DNA from: GCA-002050365 sp038235165
GTDB lineage: Bacteria; Acidobacteriota; Blastocatellia; Pyrinomonadales; Pyrinomonadaceae
Length of the DNA: 64,000 nt
Reading direction: 5' to 3'
NCBI GenBank assembly: GCA_038235165.1
Contig: JBBSUG010000003.1
Span: forward strand, 62,001 to 126,000
This document shows, one piece after another, positions 25,916-34,826 of the stretch (its first letter is position 1; each line of letters starts with the position of its first letter). The position numbers were made by a program, and so were the translations under genes. The notes beneath the pieces were generated by a model, which made no database searches, was not told the DNA's origin, and saw only the letters and a program-made list of their open reading frames with translations.

Positions 25916-28900
25916 ATGAAAAAAATATTTTTGACCGTTTTGATGTCGCTCGTCGCGTCAATCGCCGTTTTCGCGCAGAACGGCGATAAACCGATGCTGT
26001 TTCGTCAGCCGACGATGAACAGAACCGACATTGTTTTCGTGTTCGGCGGCGATTTGTGGAAGGTTTCGCGCAATGGCGGAAATGCCGAACGCTTGACGAG
26101 CGGCGCGGGCAGTGAATCGAGTCCGTATTTTTCGCCCGACGGCAATTGGATTGCGTTCACCGGCGAATATGACGGCAATGTTGACGCTTTCGTCATTCCG
26201 GCGAATGGCGGCGAACCGCGCCGGATTACTTATCATCCGGGCGCGGACAGCGTTGTCGGCTGGACACCGGATGGCAAATCAATCGTTTTTCTTTCGACGC
26301 GTGGTTCGGGGATGCCGACACCGAAAATGTTCACGATGCCGATGACGGGCGAAGGCTTGCCGAGCGAATTGCCGTTTCCGATGGCGGGCGGCGCGGCTTC
26401 TTTTTCGCCGGACGGTGCAAAAATAGCTTATATGCCGCTTGCTTCGGCAACGGCGCAGTGGAAATTGTATCGCGGCGGACGGACGACGAAAATCTGGATG
26501 GGAAATTTAGCGGATTCAAGCGTCGAGGAAATTCCGCGTCAGAATTCCAACGATTATACGCCGATGTGGATGGGCGATAAAATTTATTTTCTGTCGGACA
26601 GAAACGGCAAAAATGTTTCGCTTTATTCATTTGACACGAAGACGAAAAAGGTCGCGCAAGCCGTTAATAATTCCGGTTACGATATAAAAACGGCTTCCGC
26701 CGCGCCGGACGCGATTGTTTATGAACAGTTCGGTTCGATAAATATCTATAATCCGAATTCGGGCAAAACGGAAAAAATCAATATCAATTTGAGCGGCGAT
26801 CTGGCGCAGGTTCGTCCGCGTTATGAAAAAGTCGCGCAGCGCGTTCAAAACGTGGCGATTTCTCCGACAGGCGCACGTGCCGTTTTTGAAGCGCGCGGCG
26901 AAATCATCAGCGTTCCGGCTGATAAGGGAAACGCGCGGAATTTAACAAATACCTCGGGCGTTGCCGAACGCGATCCGGCGTGGTCGCCGGACGGACGTTG
27001 GATTGCTTATTTCTCCGACGAATCTGGCGAATACGCGCTGCATTTGAGCGATCAAAACGGAATGGGCGAAGTCAAAAAAATCAGTTTGGGAAATCCGTCG
27101 TCGTATTTTTATTCGCCGAAATTTTCGCCCGACAGCAAGAAAATTCTCTTTACCGACAAGCGTTTGAATGTTTGGTATCTCGATTTGGAAAAAGGAAAAG
27201 CGGTCAAAGTTGACACGAATACTTTTGAAAATCCGTATTCGGTTCTCGACCCGAACTGGTCGCCGGACGGCAAATGGATCGTTTACACGAAACAGCTCAA
27301 AAATCGTCTGAGCGCAGTTCATCTTTTTTCGCTTGATTCGGGCAAAACGACGCAGATCACCGACGGTTTAAGCGATGCGCGTTACGCCGCGTTTGATAAA
27401 GGCGGAAAGTATGTCTATTTCACGGCAAGCACCGACAACGGACCGACGACCGGCTGGCTCGATATGTCGAGTTTTCCGTTTCAGACGACGCGCAGCGTGT
27501 ATGCGATCGTCTTGAAAAACACCGATCCGTCGCCGCTTTCGCCGGAAAGCGATGAGGAAAAAATCGAAGACGCAAAAGCGGAAACACCGAAAAAACCGGG
27601 CGCAAAACCGGAACCTGTAATGGTGACGATTGATTTGGAAAAAATCGGTCAGAGAATCGTCGCGCTGCCGGTTGCGGCGCGTGATTATCAGGGTTTGATG
27701 ACGGGCAAAGCTGGAACATTTTTCCTGCTCGAAGCGATTCCGGCAACCGGCACGGCGGCGACTCCGCAGATCGGCGCGGCGGTTCATCGTTTTGATATGG
27801 ACAAACGCAAGGCGGAAAAGATTCTCGACGGCGTTACGCAATTCGACGTTTCGGCAAACGGTGAGAAAATGCTGTTCGGGCAATCTCCCGGACGTTTTAC
27901 CATCGCTTCGACAGTCGCGCCGCTGAAACCCGGCGAAGGCGTTCTCAATGTCGGCGAAATGGAAGTTTATGTTGACCCGCGAGCCGAATGGAAACAGATG
28001 TATCACGAAGCGTGGCGCATTCAGCGCGATTTTTTCTACGATCCCGGATTTCACGGTCTGGACATCGCGGCAACTGAAAAACGCTACGCAGTTTTTCTCG
28101 ATTCGATAGCTTCACGCGCCGATTTAAATTATCTTTTTCAGGAAATGCTCGGCAATATGACGGTCGGACATCACAATTCCGGCGGCGGCGACACGCCGAA
28201 TGTAACGCGTTATTCGGGTGGCTTGCTCGGCGCGGATTATAAAATCGAAAACGGGCGTTACCGCTTTGCCAAAATTTACAACGGCGAAAACTGGAATCCG
28301 GGGCTTTTCGCGCCGTTGACGCAGCCCGGCGTAAACGTCAATGAAGGTGATTATCTGATTGCGGTGAACGGTCGCGAAGTCCGCGCCGGCGACAATATTT
28401 ATTCGTTTTTCCAATCAACTGCCGGAAAGCAAATTATTATAAAAGTCAGCGCGAACGCCGACGGCAAAGACGCGCGCGAAGTTATAGTCGTGCCGACGGC
28501 AAGCGAAAACGGTTTGCGAAATCTGGCGTGGATTGAAGGAAATCGGCGCAAAGTTTCGGAATTGAGCAGCGGCAAACTCGCATACATTTATCTGCCGAAC
28601 ACGGGCGGGGCGGGTTATACAAATTTTAACCGCTATTATTTCGCGCAGATTGACAAAAGCGGCGCGGTCATTGACGAGCGTTTTAACGGCGGCGGTTCGG
28701 CGGCGGATTATTTTATCGGTTATATGAATCGTCCGCTGATGAATTATTGGTCAACGCGCGAAGGCGAAAATTTCACCACGCCGGTCGGTTCGATTTACGG
28801 ACCGAAAACGATGATTATCAACGAATACGCCGGTTCGGGTGGCGATCTTTTGCCGTGGCTGTTCAGAGAAGCGAAAATCGGAACTCTTGTCGGCAAAACA

Positions 28901-29179
28901 ACTTGGGGCGGACTCGTCGGAATTTACAATTATCCGCAATTGATTGACGGCGGAACGGTTACTGCGCCGCGCGTCGCCTTCCGCAATTTGAAGGGCGAAC
29001 TCGACATCGAAAACAAAGGCATCGCACCGGATATCGAAGTCGAGCTTGACCCGAAAATGTGGCGGCAAGGGCGTGATGTGCAGCTTGAAAAAGCCGTCGA
29101 AGTTACGATGTCTGAAATTAAAAGAAGTCCGGTGCGGAATCCGGTCAAAGGCGCATTTCCAAATTACCGGAAACCTTGA
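25916..29179 (+). CDS. Tricorn-like S41 protease, copy 2
   Basis: A 1087-residue paralogue of the gene before it. The start at 25916 is fixed by AGGAG at 25905-25909, six bases upstream, and by the signal peptide that follows (FLTVLMSLVASIAVFAQ); a longer in-frame extension would run back into the REP-like element and is rejected. Propeller repeats (SPDGNWIAFTGEYDG, SPDGRWIAYFSDESGEY) fill about 30-530. The catalytic His lies in VGHHNSGGGD (about 749) and the Ser in EYAGSGGDLLPWL (about 973). The Pro/Thr-rich spacer of copy 1 is replaced by a short Lys/Pro linker. The last codons and the TGA stop sit in a heptad-repeat tract (29174-29194). Both copies keep all visible catalytic motifs, so both are probably active. 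Confidence 0.92.
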   Translation: MKKIFLTVLMSLVASIAVFAQNGDKPMLFRQPTMNRTDIVFVFGGDLWKVSRNGGNAERLTSGAGSESSPYFSPDGNWIAFTGEYDGNVDAFVIPANGGEPRRITYHPGADSVVGWTPDGKSIVFLSTRGSGMPTPKMFTMPMTGEGLPSELPFPMAGGAASFSPDGAKIAYMPLASATAQWKLYRGGRTTKIWMGNLADSSVEEIPRQNSNDYTPMWMGDKIYFLSDRNGKNVSLYSFDTKTKKVAQAVNNSGYDIKTASAAPDAIVYEQFGSINIYNPNSGKTEKININLSGDLAQVRPRYEKVAQRVQNVAISPTGARAVFEARGEIISVPADKGNARNLTNTSGVAERDPAWSPDGRWIAYFSDESGEYALHLSDQNGMGEVKKISLGNPSSYFYSPKFSPDSKKILFTDKRLNVWYLDLEKGKAVKVDTNTFENPYSVLDPNWSPDGKWIVYTKQLKNRLSAVHLFSLDSGKTTQITDGLSDARYAAFDKGGKYVYFTASTDNGPTTGWLDMSSFPFQTTRSVYAIVLKNTDPSPLSPESDEEKIEDAKAETPKKPGAKPEPVMVTIDLEKIGQRIVALPVAARDYQGLMTGKAGTFFLLEAIPATGTAATPQIGAAVHRFDMDKRKAEKILDGVTQFDVSANGEKMLFGQSPGRFTIASTVAPLKPGEGVLNVGEMEVYVDPRAEWKQMYHEAWRIQRDFFYDPGFHGLDIAATEKRYAVFLDSIASRADLNYLFQEMLGNMTVGHHNSGGGDTPNVTRYSGGLLGADYKIENGRYRFAKIYNGENWNPGLFAPLTQPGVNVNEGDYLIAVNGREVRAGDNIYSFFQSTAGKQIIIKVSANADGKDAREVIVVPTASENGLRNLAWIEGNRRKVSELSSGKLAYIYLPNTGGAGYTNFNRYYFAQIDKSGAVIDERFNGGGSAADYFIGYMNRPLMNYWSTREGENFTTPVGSIYGPKTMIINEYAGSGGDLLPWLFREAKIGTLVGKTTWGGLVGIYNYPQLIDGGTVTAPRVAFRNLKGELDIENKGIAPDIEVELDPKMWRQGRDVQLEKAVEVTMSEIKRSPVRNPVKGAFPNYRKP

Positions 29180-29194
29180 ACCTGAAATCTTAAA
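29174..29194. repeat. Short heptad-periodic tract over the S41 stop codon
   Basis: Three 7-mers, CCTTGAA, CCTGAAA and TCTTAAA, run across the TGA stop (29177-29179) of the second S41 gene. The units resemble those in the ROK/M13 terminator at 30503-30545. Confidence 0.5.
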
Positions 29195-29246
29195 CTGTCA
29201 CCGGTGATTGAAAAAAAGCTGAAAAAAGTTTATCTATAACTTTGTT

Positions 29247-29263
29247 CGTTTGTACAACAAACG
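29247..29263. promoter_or_regulatory. Perfect dyad upstream of the ROK gene, candidate auto-operator
   Basis: CGTTTGT-ACA-ACAAACG is a perfect 17-bp palindrome about 45 bp upstream of the ROK start. ROK/NagC-type repressors bind such AT-rich dyads and often control their own gene. A weak promoter (TTGAAA at 29208, TATCTA at 29231) lies just before it, so bound protein would block transcription. The regulator-operator link is inference. Confidence 0.5.
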
Positions 29264-29308
29264 TGCAAAAAGAGAAGTTTAAAGCAAAAGCGGTTAAACT
29301 TTTTTTAG

Positions 29309-30499
29309 ATGAAAAGAATTCATTTACAAAAGGCAAAAAACCAAATCGCCCGCCCGAACACGATCCGCGACATCAACAAACAGATAGTTTTGGCGTATGT
29401 TCGTGACCGCGCCCCGATTTCGCGGGCTGAAATCGCCCGTCAAACCGCACTGCAAAGGTCAACCGTGTCGGCAATTGTTGACGATTTGTGCGACGCTGGT
29501 TTGGTCGAGGAAACCGGCACCGGCGATTCGACCGGGGGCAGAAAACCGACTTTGCTGAAAATCAAAACCGGGGTTCCGGCGGCAATGGGAATTGATATAA
29601 CACCGAGTCGAACGACGATTGCCATCGCCGATCTGTCCGGTCAAATCCTCAAAAGCGAACATCTTCCGACCCTACCGGATGTTGACCAAATGACCGAGCA
29701 AATCGTCAATAAATCCGCCGAATACGCGCAGCTTTACCGCACACATAATTTGGAAATCGGTATCAGTGTGCCGGGAATTGCCGATCAATTTAACGGGAAT
29801 GCCGTTTATATTCCATATTTTCAATGGAGCAACTGGGACATTGCCAAAAAAATAACCGACCGCACTAATCTGCCGGTAATTATTGATAACGATGCCAATG
29901 CGACCGCTCTCGCCGAATTATGGTTCGGAGCCGAGAAAATCAGAAAGCACCGCAACTTCATCACCGTTTTGGTCGCTGACGGAATCGGTACGGGAATCGT
30001 TTTTGACGGACAGGTGTATCGCGGAGAAAACGGCGCGGCGGGCGAGTTCGGACATATGATCGTCGGAGAAAACGCGCCGGTCGAATGTTCGTGCGGCAGC
30101 CGCATTTGCTGGGAAGCACACGCTTCGGAAAAAGCCTCCGTTAAACGTTACAAAGAAATCAACGGTTTACTCGAAGAAGAAATCAGCTTCGAGCAAATCA
30201 TTGACCTCGCTCATCGCGGCGAACCGGCGGCGGTCAAAACCCTGACGGAAACCGCGCGTTATTTAGGTATCGGAATCTCGAATTTAATTGTCGGTTTCAG
30301 TCCGCAAGCCATCGTCATCAGCGGCAATATCGTTCGCGCGTGGGACTTGATCAAACCGGAAATAAATTGTTTGGCGGAGAGAAGCGTCCGGCAGGAAATT
30401 GAAAGAACCGAGATAATGGCTTCTTCATTAGGTAACAGCCCGACGATTATCGGTTCGCTGAGTTTAGTTCTGGCACGAAAATTCGCTTCCGCAACTTGA
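29309..30499 (+). CDS. ROK family transcriptional regulator (NagC/XylR type)
   Basis: A 396-residue protein. The N-terminal winged helix-turn-helix at about 20-80 (RAPISRAEIARQTALQRSTV, then EETGTGDSTGGRKP) is joined to a sugar-kinase-like ROK domain. The ROK zinc motif CSCGSRICWEAHA (about 258-270) and the preceding GEFGHMIV are intact; the third Cys follows Ile rather than the usual Gly. DNA binding by this family is usually relieved by a sugar or sugar phosphate, here unidentified. No sugar catabolic or transport genes are adjacent, so the target could be the S41 proteases, itself, or remote genes. A perfect palindrome lies just upstream. It converges on the M13 peptidase gene. Confidence 0.9.
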   Translation: MKRIHLQKAKNQIARPNTIRDINKQIVLAYVRDRAPISRAEIARQTALQRSTVSAIVDDLCDAGLVEETGTGDSTGGRKPTLLKIKTGVPAAMGIDITPSRTTIAIADLSGQILKSEHLPTLPDVDQMTEQIVNKSAEYAQLYRTHNLEIGISVPGIADQFNGNAVYIPYFQWSNWDIAKKITDRTNLPVIIDNDANATALAELWFGAEKIRKHRNFITVLVADGIGTGIVFDGQVYRGENGAAGEFGHMIVGENAPVECSCGSRICWEAHASEKASVKRYKEINGLLEEEISFEQIIDLAHRGEPAAVKTLTETARYLGIGISNLIVGFSPQAIVISGNIVRAWDLIKPEINCLAERSVRQEIERTEIMASSLGNSPTIIGSLSLVLARKFASAT

Positions 30500-30502
30500 T
30501 TG

Positions 30503-30545
30503 GGTTTCAGGTTCAAGGTTAAAACCAAACCTTGAACCTGAAACC
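30503..30545. terminator. Perfect 18-bp stem between convergent ROK and M13 genes, built of heptads
   Basis: Arms 30503-30520 and 30528-30545 are fully complementary. Both are made of 7-bp units (GGTTTCA, GGTTCAA, GGTTAAA; CCTTGAA, CCTGAAA, CCTGAAC). It sits between the two stop codons and should form a stable hairpin in either transcript. Confidence 0.7.
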
Positions 30546-30556
30546 TGAACCCGTCG

Positions 30557-32581
30557 CTACCAGATTTTGCAGATGTCGGTTTTGATCATATTGCTGCCGG
30601 TTTTACAGCCGAATGCTTCGGCGAATTGCGGCATATTTGAAAGCGGTCCGTTGACACGAAAACGGGCGATGGAATGCGGGTCGTTCTGCGCCTGATACGC
30701 TTCGACCTGCGGGTTGGAAACTTCCGCCCACGCCTGCGCCCAGCCTAAGAAGAAACGCTGTTCGGGTGTCAGCTTGTCAATTTTCGCCGGCTTCGGTTTG
30801 CCCTTCATCGAATTTTCAAAAGCGACGTAAGACATCGTTAAACCGCCCAAGTCGGCGATGTTTTCACCCAGAGTCAGTTTGCCGTTCATAAAAACGTCAC
30901 CGCCGACTTTGTATTTGCCGAACTGGTCAACGACACAGCTTGTTTTTTCGTCAAATGCTTTGCGGTCGGCATCCGTCCACCACGATTTGAGGTTGCCCTG
31001 CGCGTCGTATTTGCTGCCTTCATCATCAAAACCGTGCGTGATTTCGTGACCGATGACCGCGCCGATGCCGCCGTAATTGATCGCGTCGTCAGCTTTGGCG
31101 TTGAAAAACGGTGGCTGCAAAATTCCCGCCGGAAAGACGATTTCGTTAAACTGTGAATTGTTGTAGGCGTTAACCGTCGGCGGGGTCATTCCCCATTCGG
31201 TTTTGTCCACGGGTTTCGACGCTTTTTCGAGACTCCGTTTGATAAAGAATTCGCCCGCGTTCATATTATTTTGGAAATACGAATCGCGCGAGATGTCTAA
31301 TCCCTTATACCCTTTGAGTTTGTCGGGATAACCGATTTTCCGCGTGTATGCGGCGAGTTTTTCGAGGGCTTTCTTTTTCGTTGTATCGCTCATCCAGTCA
31401 AGTTTTTGAATGCGCTCTTTGTACGCCGCGAAAAGATTGTCAATCAGTTCGTTCATCCGTTGTTTGGCGGCGGGCGAAAACGACGTTTTGACAAATTCCT
31501 GCCCCAGCGATTCGCCAATCACGCCGTCAACTTCCTGTGTGCAGGTTTTCCAACGCGCCGGTTGTTCCTTCACGCCGTAAAGATAGGTGCCGTAAAAACC
31601 GAATGTTTCATTACGAAATTCTTTCGGCAATGCCGAAGCCGAACTGCGAATGACCGACCACTTCAAATAGGTTTTCCAGTCTTTGACCGGCACGTCAGCC
31701 ATCATTTTGCTGACTTCTTCAAAAAACTTCGGCTGTCCGACGTTAACATCTTTGACACTGGCGATGCCGCGATTTTTCAGATAATCTTCCCACGAAAAAT
31801 TCGGGGTCAATTTGGCTAATTCGGCGAGATTCATTTTGTGATAATTCGCTTCGGAATCGCGCAGATCAACCGGCGGTTTGGCGGCGGAGGCAAACCGTTT
31901 CTGTATCATCGTCACGGTCATCGTATCGGCGGCAGCCTGCTGTGGTGTGTCGCCCGCCAGTTTGAACATATTCGTCATATATTCAGTATATTTCTGCCGC
32001 GTTTCTTTGGATTTCGCATCGTCGTTAAACCAGTAATCGCGGTTCGGCAACCCGATGCCGCCCTGACTCGCGCTTGCCAAATTGACGTTGCTGTTTTTGT
32101 CATCCGCACCGATTCCGAGACCGAACACGCCGCCGATGCCGCGATTGTGAAACGCCGCGAGTTCGCGCTGTACGTCCTTGATGTTGTTGAGCTTATCAAC
32201 TTCGGCGAGCAGCGGTTTGATCGGCGCGATCCCCGCTTTGTCAATCGCGTCGGTGTTCATACACGCCGCATAATAATCGCCGACGAGCTGCGCGTCGCTG
32301 CCCTTCACCGCTTTCGTGTCGGCGGCGGCAGCTTCGACGACCTTTTTCAAAACATTCTGATTGTTTTCATAAACAATCGTAAAACTTCCCCAACTCGGAT
32401 ACTCCGCCGGAATCTTGGTATTTTTGAGCCAAGTCCCGTTGGCATACTGATAAAAATCGTTACACGCATCCGCCGAAGTATCCATCCGGCTCGTGTCGAA
32501 TCCGCCGCTCTGCGCGAGCGTCGAAAAAGTGAACGAAAAAAGCACGAGAAAAACAGTCGCTATTTGCAAAATTGAACGCAT
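30557..32581 (-). CDS. M13 family zinc metallopeptidase (neprilysin-like), exported
   Basis: A 674-residue protein with signal peptide (SILQIATVFLVLFSFTFSTLAQ). The N-terminal M13 domain starts at DTSADACNDFYQYANGTW. The catalytic domain has VIGHEITHGFDD (HExxH, about 511), the ligand Glu in ENIADLGGL (about 570) and the C-terminal substrate-binding DPHSIARFRVNGPL. It ends ICKIW, close to the CxxW end found in the family. It probably degrades oligopeptides in the periplasm. With the M16, M28 and S41 genes it makes this stretch unusually rich in exported peptidases. Confidence 0.94.
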   Translation of the reverse strand: MRSILQIATVFLVLFSFTFSTLAQSGGFDTSRMDTSADACNDFYQYANGTWLKNTKIPAEYPSWGSFTIVYENNQNVLKKVVEAAAADTKAVKGSDAQLVGDYYAACMNTDAIDKAGIAPIKPLLAEVDKLNNIKDVQRELAAFHNRGIGGVFGLGIGADDKNSNVNLASASQGGIGLPNRDYWFNDDAKSKETRQKYTEYMTNMFKLAGDTPQQAAADTMTVTMIQKRFASAAKPPVDLRDSEANYHKMNLAELAKLTPNFSWEDYLKNRGIASVKDVNVGQPKFFEEVSKMMADVPVKDWKTYLKWSVIRSSASALPKEFRNETFGFYGTYLYGVKEQPARWKTCTQEVDGVIGESLGQEFVKTSFSPAAKQRMNELIDNLFAAYKERIQKLDWMSDTTKKKALEKLAAYTRKIGYPDKLKGYKGLDISRDSYFQNNMNAGEFFIKRSLEKASKPVDKTEWGMTPPTVNAYNNSQFNEIVFPAGILQPPFFNAKADDAINYGGIGAVIGHEITHGFDDEGSKYDAQGNLKSWWTDADRKAFDEKTSCVVDQFGKYKVGGDVFMNGKLTLGENIADLGGLTMSYVAFENSMKGKPKPAKIDKLTPEQRFFLGWAQAWAEVSNPQVEAYQAQNDPHSIARFRVNGPLSNMPQFAEAFGCKTGSNMIKTDICKIW

Positions 32582-32714
32582 CTTGTGAACTCTATTAAAT
32601 TTTTTTGAGATTACTGACAGGATATTTTACGAATGGGGTTTCAAAAGGGTTTCAAACGTCCGGGCTATTCTTAAAAATAATTATTTGTCGCCTGTCATTG
32701 AGGTTTGGCGGCAT

Positions 32715-33182
32715 TTACCAGATTGACGGAACTTTCACTTCATCAAATTCGATTGAGTCGCCGTTCGGCAGGATGTGAATGATTTGCAATCCCCCGTGTT
32801 TCTTCAAAATCGGCGAAAGCAACCCGATGCGGTGACAATTGGCGCGGGGAATTTTGTGTTTCGTCAACGGCTGCGATTCCGAACACATTATTACCGTTCT
32901 GACTTCGGCTGAAATTTCCAAAATCCGCTTGATACCGCGCTCCAAATCTTTCGTTTCAGCGATCACTTTCCCGCCGCATTCGGGCAGCCATTCGTAACCG
33001 ATGCCGTTTTCACGCAAGTTCACGTCCAGAACTTTCCCGTTAAACTGCACCCACCGCGACCGCGCGAAATTTCGCACATCGCAAACGAATTTGATGTCAT
33101 ACTTCTGCAAAAGCGCGAGAAAATCAATCCACGCGTGTCGTCCGTGTCCGATGGTGTAAATGTCGTTCGAGGTAGTTGTCAT
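32715..33182 (-). CDS. DUF488 family protein
   Basis: A 155-residue protein beginning MTTTSNDIYTIGHGRHAW, the typical DUF488 opening (YTIGHG), followed by CDVRNFARSRW. Near the end MCSESQPLTKH and CHRIGL provide the conserved Cys and His found in the family. Its function is uncertain: nucleic-acid or nucleotide-linked roles have been suggested for relatives. The start at 33182 was chosen because the family begins a few residues before IYTIGHGR; a longer reading overlaps the DUF790 stop. It follows the DUF790/Bax1 gene by about 40 bp in the same direction, so a link to DNA repair or processing is possible. Confidence 0.85.
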   Translation of the reverse strand: MTTTSNDIYTIGHGRHAWIDFLALLQKYDIKFVCDVRNFARSRWVQFNGKVLDVNLRENGIGYEWLPECGGKVIAETKDLERGIKRILEISAEVRTVIMCSESQPLTKHKIPRANCHRIGLLSPILKKHGGLQIIHILPNGDSIEFDEVKVPSIW

Positions 33183-33222
33183 CGTCAATAATCTGCCGGT
33201 AATCTTTTTACGCCGCCCGATA

Positions 33223-34428
33223 TTACACTTGAACAATCAGCTTTTCCGCCGTTTCGATCAAAGTTCGCGGGTCAATTTTCGTTTTATAAAAAACGACATT
33301 TTCACTCGTCCAAAGCGGTTCTTCGCGGGTGCCGCGCAGTTCTTGAGACGCGGCGATAATGAATTTTCTGTAATTTGCCGATTCAAATTCGGCGAGTCGT
33401 TTTTGCAGACTTTTCGGAGTCCAAAAACCGAGAATGTCGAGATAAACTTCTTCACTTTCCGGCGACGTTAAAACCAAATCGGGGACGAATGCGGTTTTTC
33501 CCAAATCAATCACTTTCTTGTTCGCTTTCAACTGCCATTCGGCGGCGAATTTCTCCCAGTTTTTCGTAAGTTTTTCGATGTCCGGGTTTTCATATTCGGG
33601 TTCGTCGAAATAGCACGAGGTCAATTCGGTTTGGTCGCTCGTCAATTGGTAAAATGCGCTGCCTTTCTCTTTACTAGAAATTTCCGCTGACATTTTCCAG
33701 TCTTTGCAAAGCAGCAGTGCGGGCAGAAAAACCGACATCTGCACCCCGTATTTTTGCGAACGATGAAACAGGGAAGCCGCGCCGGTTAAACTTATTTCGT
33801 AGCCATCGGCGGCGTTTCCGGCGACCGAATGAATCAACCCGAAATGTTTTATCCAGCCGAAAATTGCGCGGTAATTTGACGCGTCTGACGGCGCGGCGCG
33901 GATTTTCATTTCGACGCATTTATAAAGCAGTGCTTGCGCCTGCGCCAAATTGTAGCGTTCGAGCAAATCCTGCGCTTCGATCATTTCAAAGGAAGTTATC
34001 TTTTGATTGGCGGACAAATCAGCGTAAAGATTGGCGAAAATGGTTTCCGCGTCCGATTCTAACTCATCGGCGGCAATCTGCAAAACCGTCTGTTTATTTT
34101 CCGAACCGGGCAGAATCGGCTGAAATTTACGCGCTTCGAGAAAAACCTTTTGGCGAATTTCAACAGGTTCGGCGGGCGCGGAAGTTTCAAACTTACTGCG
34201 GTCGGTGAGCAGTTTGATCAGCCCGCGCAGAACGCGGTAATCCGTTCCAGTGCCGACATATTCTTCGAGTTCGGTTTCGAGTGCGCCGCGCGTCCGGTTT
34301 TGAAATTCGTCGAAAATTTCGATCAAATTCGCTGCGTCGCGCAAATATCCCTCATCTTTTGTCCCGATTAGATACGGATAAATTTTGTCGCCGCGCCGAA
34401 AATTAATGGCTAAATCAGATGTCAGCAT
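33223..34428 (-). CDS. DUF790 / Bax1-like nuclease
   Basis: A 401-residue protein of the DUF790 family, whose archaeal member Bax1 is a structure-specific nuclease that partners the XPB helicase. It begins LTSDLAINFRRGDKIYPYLI, the usual opening. The C-terminal restriction-enzyme-like core shows FVPDLVL, EVYLDILGFW and KFIIAASQEL, which fit the PD-(D/E)xK pattern. An XPB-type helicase is often encoded next door in other genomes; here the flanking genes are a small membrane protein upstream and DUF488 downstream, so the partner must lie elsewhere or be missing. Its likely role is DNA repair by unwinding and incision. The family assignment is from sequence features; catalysis is inferred. Confidence 0.85.
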   Translation of the reverse strand: MLTSDLAINFRRGDKIYPYLIGTKDEGYLRDAANLIEIFDEFQNRTRGALETELEEYVGTGTDYRVLRGLIKLLTDRSKFETSAPAEPVEIRQKVFLEARKFQPILPGSENKQTVLQIAADELESDAETIFANLYADLSANQKITSFEMIEAQDLLERYNLAQAQALLYKCVEMKIRAAPSDASNYRAIFGWIKHFGLIHSVAGNAADGYEISLTGAASLFHRSQKYGVQMSVFLPALLLCKDWKMSAEISSKEKGSAFYQLTSDQTELTSCYFDEPEYENPDIEKLTKNWEKFAAEWQLKANKKVIDLGKTAFVPDLVLTSPESEEVYLDILGFWTPKSLQKRLAEFESANYRKFIIAASQELRGTREEPLWTSENVVFYKTKIDPRTLIETAEKLIVQV

Positions 34429-34432
34429 TTTT

Positions 34433-34786
34433 TTAATTAGATGAAATTGCCGCGTAAATTACGATTCCGAGCAATAGACAAAACGGACGCAAAGCGAAGG
34501 CGGCGAACATTATTATTCGTAAATATTTGCTCCCCGACAATGCGTAAATTGTATCACGACAGAGATATGCGCCGATTGAAAAAACAAAAAGCGGATTCAG
34601 CAGCAACAAAAGAACAACGATATTGATCCATACCGGCGTTTCGCAAAGGCTCGGCGGCGGGCAATGCCACGCGCCGTAAATGAAAATCATCGAACCGAGA
34701 TAAATACAAATTGAAACGACGGAGCAAAAAATCAATCCTAAAAAGATTTTGCCGCCCGAAAAAATTTTACTTTCTGTTTCGCCCAT
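34433..34786 (-). CDS. Small integral membrane protein, unknown function
   Basis: A 117-residue protein from the ATG at 34786 (MGETESKIFSGGK); an upstream in-frame start would add seven residues. It has three strongly hydrophobic segments (IFLGLIFCSVVSICIYLGSM, INIVVLLLLLNPLFVFSIGA, IIMFAAFALRPFCLLLGIVI) and two Cys in a predicted external loop (HCPPPSLCE). I do not recognise the family. It ends 4 bp before the DUF790 gene starts, so the two may be translated together, but it gives no clue to function. Confidence 0.6.
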   Translation of the reverse strand: MGETESKIFSGGKIFLGLIFCSVVSICIYLGSMIFIYGAWHCPPPSLCETPVWINIVVLLLLLNPLFVFSIGAYLCRDTIYALSGSKYLRIIMFAAFALRPFCLLLGIVIYAAISSN

Positions 34787-34826
34787 TTTGTTACAACGCC
34801 GCCGCAAAATATTCTTGCACGATTAA

